Source: an uncultured Bacteroidales bacterium (GTDB taxonomy: Bacteria; Bacteroidota; Bacteroidia; Bacteroidales; Bacteroidaceae). Taken from it: 38,505 nt of DNA. Location: contig CACZUX010000016.1 in assembly GCA_902784475.1 (NCBI GenBank), forward strand, positions 1 through 38,505. The letters run 5' to 3'. Below, piece after piece: positions 34,864-38,505 of the stretch; position 1 is the first letter of the stretch; each line of letters starts with the position of its first letter. The notes beneath the pieces were generated by a model, which was not told where the DNA came from, made no database searches, and worked only from the letters and a program-made list of their open reading frames with translations. A program made the translations under genes and the position numbers.

Positions 34864-36051
34864 ATGTATAAAAGAGCTGAATACCATGTGATTAAGAGCA
34901 GACTTGAAGAGCCCAGAAAGTTCATTCAAGTCGTCATGGGGCCTCGCCAGGTGGGGAAATCCACTGTCGTGAAGCAAGTTCTTCAAGACCTGAATCTGCC
35001 TTACCAACAGTTTTCTGCCGACAGCGTTCCTGCCGGAAACACTTCTTGGGTGTCCGACTGTTGGGCAGCAGTCCGCAGCCTGAAAGCCAGCAAAGGATGG
35101 GACAGCATTATATTGGTCATTGACGAGATACAGAAAATCTCCAACTGGAGTGAGGCGGTGAAGAAAGAGTGGGACGACGACACTTTTCACGACAGGAATA
35201 TCAAGGTGTTGCTTCTTGGCAGCAGCCGTGTGATGCTGGAGCGTGGTTTGTCGGAGTCTCTTGGCGGTCGTTTTGAAGAAATCCGCATGACGCATTGGAG
35301 TTATCCCGAGATGAGAGACTGTTTCGGGTTCACTTTGGATCAGTATATCTACTATGGCGGATATCCCGGTGCTGCGTCTCTGATCCACGATGACGACCGT
35401 TGGGAGCAGTATATCCAGTCCTCCATCATTGATGCCACCATCAACAAGGACATATTGATGGATACGCCTATTGGCAAACCTGCGTTATTGAGACAGACCT
35501 TCGAGTTGGGCGCGGCTTATTCCGGTGAATTGCTTTCACTGAACAAGATGCTTGGATCGTTGCAGGATGCTGGCAACACTGTCACGCTGAGCGGATACAT
35601 CAATTTACTCGGTGAGAGCGGTCTGTTGTGCGGCTTACAGAAGTTTAGCGTTGATACGGCCCGTCGCCGCGCGAGCATTCCAAAATTCCAGGTTTGCAAC
35701 AATGCTCTTAAGATGATCTATAACAACCGCACCTTCGAGCAGGCAATTTTAGACAGAAAGCTTTGGGGTCGCATTTTCGAGTCGGGTGTCGGTGCATGGT
35801 TGGCAAGCCAGTCTTTTGTTCATCGTTTTGAGTTGTTCTATTGGCGTGAACGCAGTGATGAGGTGGATTTCATTCTTTGCAAGAAGGGTGTTGTAGTTGC
35901 CGTTGAGGTTAAGGGCAATGCAGAGAAGTCCACCAGGGGGCTTGCTGTTTTCCGCGAAAAATTCCAGCCCGGGTCTTCTTTTATTGTTGGTGATGGCGGT
36001 TTGCGTGCAGAGGATTTCCTGACGATGGATATTCGCAAGTTGTTTGACTGA
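34864..36051 (+). CDS. AAA ATPase of the AAA_14/DUF4143 type
   Basis: 395 residues. Walker A GPRQVGKST (26-34), Walker B IILVIDEIQK (about 82-91), sensor-like LLLGSSR, then the DUF4143 region (SWSYPEM-like HWSYPEMRDCFG ... YYGGYPGAA). A C-terminal ERSDEVDFIL...VAVEVKGN resembles a PD-(D/E)xK nuclease core. These ATPases occur in many paralogous copies in Bacteroidales and have no settled function. Codon use is AT-richer than in the housekeeping genes upstream. The gene stands alone between its own promoter and a gene-free region. Confidence 0.87.
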   Translation: MYKRAEYHVIKSRLEEPRKFIQVVMGPRQVGKSTVVKQVLQDLNLPYQQFSADSVPAGNTSWVSDCWAAVRSLKASKGWDSIILVIDEIQKISNWSEAVKKEWDDDTFHDRNIKVLLLGSSRVMLERGLSESLGGRFEEIRMTHWSYPEMRDCFGFTLDQYIYYGGYPGAASLIHDDDRWEQYIQSSIIDATINKDILMDTPIGKPALLRQTFELGAAYSGELLSLNKMLGSLQDAGNTVTLSGYINLLGESGLLCGLQKFSVDTARRRASIPKFQVCNNALKMIYNNRTFEQAILDRKLWGRIFESGVGAWLASQSFVHRFELFYWRERSDEVDFILCKKGVVVAVEVKGNAEKSTRGLAVFREKFQPGSSFIVGDGGLRAEDFLTMDIRKLFD

Positions 36052-36523
36052 CTACCCGAACTCCTTGGGAAGACGCGCTGTAGCGCCTTTCAAAGGTGAT
36101 TCTTGTGACATACAAAAAATGCTCGTGCAAACTACGCCGCATCCGCCCGAGTCGAATATTTCGCTTTGTCAAAATTTCGGCGGCGGATTCTCGGAGAAAT
36201 TCACCTTGCAGCGGAAGTCTAAATGCCTGATAATCAATATTGGGCTGCTCGCTCAACCCCCAATCAGATACCCTGCAGAGACCGAGCAGAGACCGACCAG
36301 AGGCGCTAAATGCGGGTTCGGATGTCAAGTTTTACGTGTACTCTGACTGGTGGGTCACAATTTGCAATTTTCTTACCTATACTGAAAGAGTTGACACAAG
36401 AGGAGTTGTCGTACTGGATTTGTTGACAGTCCCATTTATGTCAAACTCGTCAGTAAACTGTCAACTGTTTTGGAAAAGACACGGCTCTCCGCACATTTTT
36501 GCATTTTCGTTTTTCGAAAAAAT
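36052..36523. other. Gene-free region after the ATPase
   Basis: No supported gene; the open frames at 36044-36346 and 36240-36602 lack promoters and protein character, and the second one runs through a promoter. GCGCT-GT-AGCGC at 36075-36086 forms a small hairpin 24 bases after the ATPase stop but lacks a T-run. An 11-mer array lies at 36275-36307. Confidence 0.6.
36275..36307. repeat. 11-bp tandem repeat, three units
   Basis: GCAGAGACCGA (36275-36285), GCAGAGACCGA (36286-36296) and CCAGAGGCGCT (36297-36307): two identical units and one diverged, the same organisation as at 1046-1078. Confidence 0.8.
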
Positions 36524-36550
36524 GGAGTGGAAATCTAGAAAATTCGCTCC
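36524..36550. repeat. Inverted repeat of promoter module copy 2
   Basis: 11-base arms (36524-36534 and 36540-36550) around a 5-base loop, 9 of 11 pairs counting G-T. Same length and same 5-base distance to the -33 box as copy 1. At the third position the pair differs between copies (A-C there, A-T here), and the outer G-C pairs are kept. Confidence 0.7.
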
Positions 36551-36555
36551 GAATG

Positions 36556-36586
36556 TTTGTCGTTTCAAAGAAAAAGTGTATTTTTG
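36556..36586 (+). promoter_or_regulatory. Complete promoter, second copy of the ATPase promoter module
   Basis: TTTG (36556-36559), a 19-base spacer and TATTTTTG (36579-36586). From GGAG (36524) to CAAA (36569) it aligns without gaps to 34758-34803 at 37 of 46 positions. No ATPase follows; the next gene is the small membrane protein at 36860, so the predicted leader is about 265 nt. Confidence 0.75.
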
Positions 36587-36588
36587 TG

Positions 36589-36617
36589 GCGGATTTGAGT
36601 AAAAATCTCTTATCCGC
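36589..36617. repeat. Inverted repeat at the predicted transcription start of module 2
   Basis: GCGGATTTGAG (36589-36599) and CTCTTATCCGC (36607-36617) pair at 9 of 11 positions around TAAAAAT. Because it spans the expected start point (about 36592), an operator is likelier than an RNA hairpin. GAGTAAAAAT is shared with the corresponding site of copy 1. A perfect small hairpin CTTATT-GGG-AATAAG follows at 36620-36634. Confidence 0.7.
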
Positions 36618-36653
36618 GACTTATTGGGAATAAGCGAAGCGTTATGCTTGTCT

Positions 36654-36772
36654 TGTGATTGAAACCTAGGAAATTTCAACTGCGACGATAAGGACTGCAT
36701 AATGACTTCCACGCTTGGCGTGGACTATGTCATTACGTTTGTTCGTCGGGTTTTCCTAGGACCTCAATCACA
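36654..36772. ncRNA. 119-base imperfect hairpin, candidate structured leader RNA or MITE
   Basis: Paired blocks from outside in: 36654-36662 with 36764-36772 (9 bp), 36665-36673 with 36752-36760 (9 bp), 36683-36688 with 36743-36748 (6 bp), 36700-36706 with 36729-36735 (7 bp), 36709-36714 with 36718-36723 (6 bp), loop TTG. All blocks are perfect; unequal internal loops separate them. It lies in the leader predicted from the promoter at 36556-36586 and ends 87 bases before the next start codon. It could be a structured RNA, a protein-binding palindrome or a small inverted-repeat mobile element; the sequence alone does not decide. Confidence 0.5.
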
Positions 36773-36859
36773 GACGTGGATATAGTACCACGCTTTTTGC
36801 TTCATACAAAATGTGAATTGTCCTTTTGGGTACTGGAGGATGAAAAAGGAAATCTAAAT

Positions 36860-37408
36860 ATGGGAAGGATAGTTGATTCTTTCAAAAGAGAGCTTGGCAA
36901 GAACACCGGCAAAGCAGTATCCAATTTCTTTTTTGGCGACAGCCACGCAACACCCTATCGTCGTGTAGATTCTGAACGTCGTGCACGTGTGCAGGAAGAG
37001 GCGTTAAAGCAGCAAGAGCAACAAAATCTGAATTTACTTGACGGAGCAGTACTTGGAAATGTAGATATTGTCTTGCAAACGCCAATTCCACAAGATGAAC
37101 AAGCATTGTTGCAACTGATGTCAATATGGGGCGCACAACTCGCCAGTAGCAAATGGGACTTTGATGATGAAAAAGGAAAAATCCGTGCACAATACCCAGA
37201 TGCAATTCTGGAAAAATTCAAGCAATGTATTATTGTTATGAAATATGTAGCACCGACAAATATGATGGCAGAGCATTATGAAAAAATTTTGAAAAAAGCA
37301 AGCAGGCGGCGTTTTATTGCAAAATATAAAGTCCCCATTGTTTTAGCAATTTGGATAGGTGTTTTGGCAATATTTATCTTACTTGGATCTCTTGGCGTTT
37401 TTGATTAA
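36860..37408 (+). CDS. Small protein with C-terminal membrane anchor
   Basis: 182 residues. N-terminus MGRIVDSFKRELGKNTGKAVSN, then FFFGDSHATPYRR, a motif I associate with uncharacterised Bacteroidales proteins. A basic/Gln-rich coiled-coil-like stretch (about 36-56) and a soluble acidic middle follow, then one transmembrane helix at about 159-177 near the C-terminus, so the bulk probably faces the cytoplasm. The start at ATG 36860 has AAAGGA 9 bases upstream. The frame opens earlier at a GTG (36776), but that part lies just after the hairpin and lacks support. AT-rich codons, unlike the housekeeping genes. 12 bases before the next gene. Function unknown. Confidence 0.7.
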   Translation: MGRIVDSFKRELGKNTGKAVSNFFFGDSHATPYRRVDSERRARVQEEALKQQEQQNLNLLDGAVLGNVDIVLQTPIPQDEQALLQLMSIWGAQLASSKWDFDDEKGKIRAQYPDAILEKFKQCIIVMKYVAPTNMMAEHYEKILKKASRRRFIAKYKVPIVLAIWIGVLAIFILLGSLGVFD

Positions 37409-37420
37409 GTATAAATTAAA

Positions 37421-38302
37421 ATGAACAATTTCCAAAATCTTCTTGTAAGCAACCCAGACCAGTACATTGGTTACGGGAATCCCAGCGCAGACATTTGTTT
37501 TGTGGGAAAAGAGGCAACTGGTATGTTGCCGCTACAGTGCGGACTTGGTAGTGCAAACTATTGGATGACATCACTACCCATGTTTTTCGACCGTATCAAA
37601 ACGGAGAATCCGAACGATTCCATTTGGAAAGAGGGACACACGTGGAACAAATACCAGAAGCTCTATGATGCCATCTTTCCGGAGAATGCAGCTATGCCAG
37701 GCACCATGAACTTTGAACAACATGTATTTGTTACCGAAATGAGTGCCCTTCCTGCTGCCACAACTAATCAAGGAAAAGGCACACCAGGATTCGAAGAGCA
37801 ACTATCAGCCCGTAAGCAGACGTTCTTTGCACATCCTTATTTCAAAGATTTCAAGGTTATTGTTCTTGCCTGTTCCGACTACATAGTGAACTATGGAGAC
37901 CGTCGCGAGATTGACACACTTTTTGATGTTACTTTCGACATGAATGGCGGAGCTCATGAAGTTGGTCTGCAAAATGCCTTTTGGGTGCATCATAGTCCGG
38001 ACGGTAAAAGAATTGTCATTCATACACGTCAACTTAGCGGCGCGGTGTCGGACAAGTTGCTTGAAGAAATGGGCGCTGTAATCAGGCAACATCTTAATAG
38101 TTGTCAAAACATAGCATTTGCTTCATCTGTAACAAAAAAACTGTCTATTGGAATGACAATGGATGAATGCAAAAACATCTGGGGTGAGCCTCAAAAAACT
38201 AGCAAGACAACTTTTCCAAACAGAGAAATCGAAACTTGGTTATACGAAAATAATAAAAGTATAATCTTTGAAAACGGAATCCTGCGCATTATACAGGAGT
38301 AA
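37421..38302 (+). CDS. Uracil-DNA-glycosylase-like protein with C-terminal BamE/SmpA-like domain
   Basis: 293 residues, no signal peptide. The opening YIGYGNPSADICFVGKEATGM (residues 15-35) resembles motif 1 of the uracil-DNA glycosylase superfamily (ADILFVGE-type), and KVIVLACSDYIVNYG may be the strand before the second motif; a catalytic assignment is not possible by eye. Residues about 238-293 (KLSIGMTMDECKNIWGEP ... WLYENNKSIIFENGILRII) look like a SmpA/OmlA/BamE-type domain: GMT-x2-E/D-x4-W/LG-x-P, a W-x-Y strand and F-x-NG-x-L. That combination in a protein without a signal peptide is unusual. It is probably cotranscribed with the small membrane protein and ends at a strong terminator. 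AT-rich. Confidence 0.6.
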   Translation: MNNFQNLLVSNPDQYIGYGNPSADICFVGKEATGMLPLQCGLGSANYWMTSLPMFFDRIKTENPNDSIWKEGHTWNKYQKLYDAIFPENAAMPGTMNFEQHVFVTEMSALPAATTNQGKGTPGFEEQLSARKQTFFAHPYFKDFKVIVLACSDYIVNYGDRREIDTLFDVTFDMNGGAHEVGLQNAFWVHHSPDGKRIVIHTRQLSGAVSDKLLEEMGAVIRQHLNSCQNIAFASSVTKKLSIGMTMDECKNIWGEPQKTSKTTFPNREIETWLYENNKSIIFENGILRIIQE

Positions 38303-38323
38303 TTAAACATTAAATGACTCTTG

Positions 38324-38358
38324 GCGCCTGCAGACATAATCTGCGGGCGCTTTTCTTA
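38324..38358 (+). terminator. Rho-independent terminator after the UDG-like gene
   Basis: 10-base arms GCGCCTGCAG (38324-38333) and CTGCGGGCGC (38341-38350) pair fully with one U-G, 7-base loop, followed by TTTTCTTAT. Confidence 0.85.
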
Positions 38359-38440
38359 TAGCCCTTCCTATTTTTACTGCATAGTTATCCAAAACTTTTT
38401 TTTACAGTTATCCGGAAAAATCGAATTAACTCCCCAAATC

Positions 38441-38505
38441 TGAAGTGCACCCCCAAAGTTGGACAAAAAACTTTTAGGGTACATTATGTCAAAAACAAAG
38501 AGGAA
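38441..38505 (+). mobile_element. Left end of an IS3-family-like insertion sequence (runs off window)
   Basis: TGAAGTGCACCCCCAAAGTT followed by GGACA looks like the left terminal inverted repeat of IS3/IS150-group elements of Bacteroidota (TG start, then GTGCACCCCCAAAGTTGGACA-type end), with a transposase-like start codon 45 bases in. The other end and any target duplication lie outside the window. Confidence 0.6.
38486..38505 (+). CDS. Start of a probable IS transposase orfA (truncated by window)
   Basis: ATG at 38486 followed by codons for S-K-T-K-R, a Lys/Arg-rich opening as in IS3-family OrfA proteins. Only six full codons are in the window, so the call rests on its place just inside the IS end. 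Confidence 0.4.

Noticed and set aside
36044-36602. Two overlapping open frames (100 and 120 residues)
   Set aside because: They overlap in different frames and the second runs through the promoter module; composition and content do not look like protein.
36650-36670. CRISPR-like GTGATTGAAAC
   Set aside because: It resembles the 3' end of some CRISPR repeats, but it occurs once directly; the other copy is inverted and part of the hairpin, and there are no spacers or cas genes.
36654-36772. Retron msr-msd interpretation of the long hairpin
   Set aside because: No reverse transcriptase is encoded nearby in the window; the hairpin remains unexplained.
38384-38416. TTATCC motifs resembling DnaA boxes in an AT-rich spacer
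   Set aside because: Only two, both with mismatches to TTATNCACA, and there is no dnaA, dnaN or other origin context.

Overview
The window is a GC-rich piece of a Bacteroidota chromosome, most likely order Bacteroidales (Prevotella/Bacteroides-like). The evidence is the recurrent Bacteroidota promoter signature (-7 box TAnnTTTG, sometimes with a -33 TTTG about 19 bases upstream), the near absence of Shine-Dalgarno sequences, and lineage-typical genes: GldE beside ssb, DUF4301, an S16 with a long Ala/Glu-rich tail, FecE-like ATPases with an LSDGERQ signature, OmpH/Skp lipoproteins and xpt. Genus cannot be fixed by reading alone.

Layout. 1-887 (minus): 5' part of a secreted repeat protein that runs off the window. 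888-1611: a gene-free stretch with heptad repeats, 11-mer repeats, two nested inverted repeats and two promoter boxes that lead to no gene. 1612-2691 (minus): a natural fusion of xanthine phosphoribosyltransferase and guanine deaminase. 2902-12002 (plus): a housekeeping run of ABC-F ATPase, MetA, a U32 peptidase-family protein with its Cys-rich end on a separate overlapping frame, a membrane protein, RadA, an FAD-dependent oxidoreductase and a D-2-hydroxyacid dehydrogenase, many overlapping or nearly so. 12052-17949 (minus): a complete tripartite RND efflux operon, adaptor - pump - outer-membrane factor. 18315-21322 (plus): dTDP-deoxysugar genes rfbA-rfbD-rfbB without rfbC. 21379-23802 (minus): mutS2, divergent from a plus run of DUF4301, a DUF721/DciA-like protein and an orphan ABC ATPase whose 3' end lies antisense in prs. 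26406-28522 (minus): rpsP - TenI/ThiE-like - prs. 28648-30384 (minus): a phosphohexomutase, divergent from ssb-gldE. Then an OmpH/Skp-like lipoprotein (minus) and, divergently, a 69-residue protein with a beta-helix lipoprotein.

34742-38505 looks like an AT-richer accessory island. It holds a DUF4143-type AAA ATPase, a second diverged copy of that ATPase's promoter module with no ATPase behind it, a 119-base imperfect hairpin with about 37 paired positions, a two-gene unit (tail-anchored small protein plus a protein that looks like a uracil-DNA-glycosylase fold joined to a BamE/SmpA-like domain), a strong terminator, and the left end of an IS3-like insertion sequence running off the window. 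The best candidate for an undescribed system is 36524-38350: promoter module, structured leader and the two-gene unit. Its function is not known, and the proposed link between hairpin and genes is inference.

A second theme is short tandem repeats in spacers. Three arrays have period 7 (964-1005, 4831-4857, 9522-9577) and three have period 11 (1046-1078, 18054-18090, 36275-36307). One heptad array supplies both the stop codon of radA and the start codon of the next gene.
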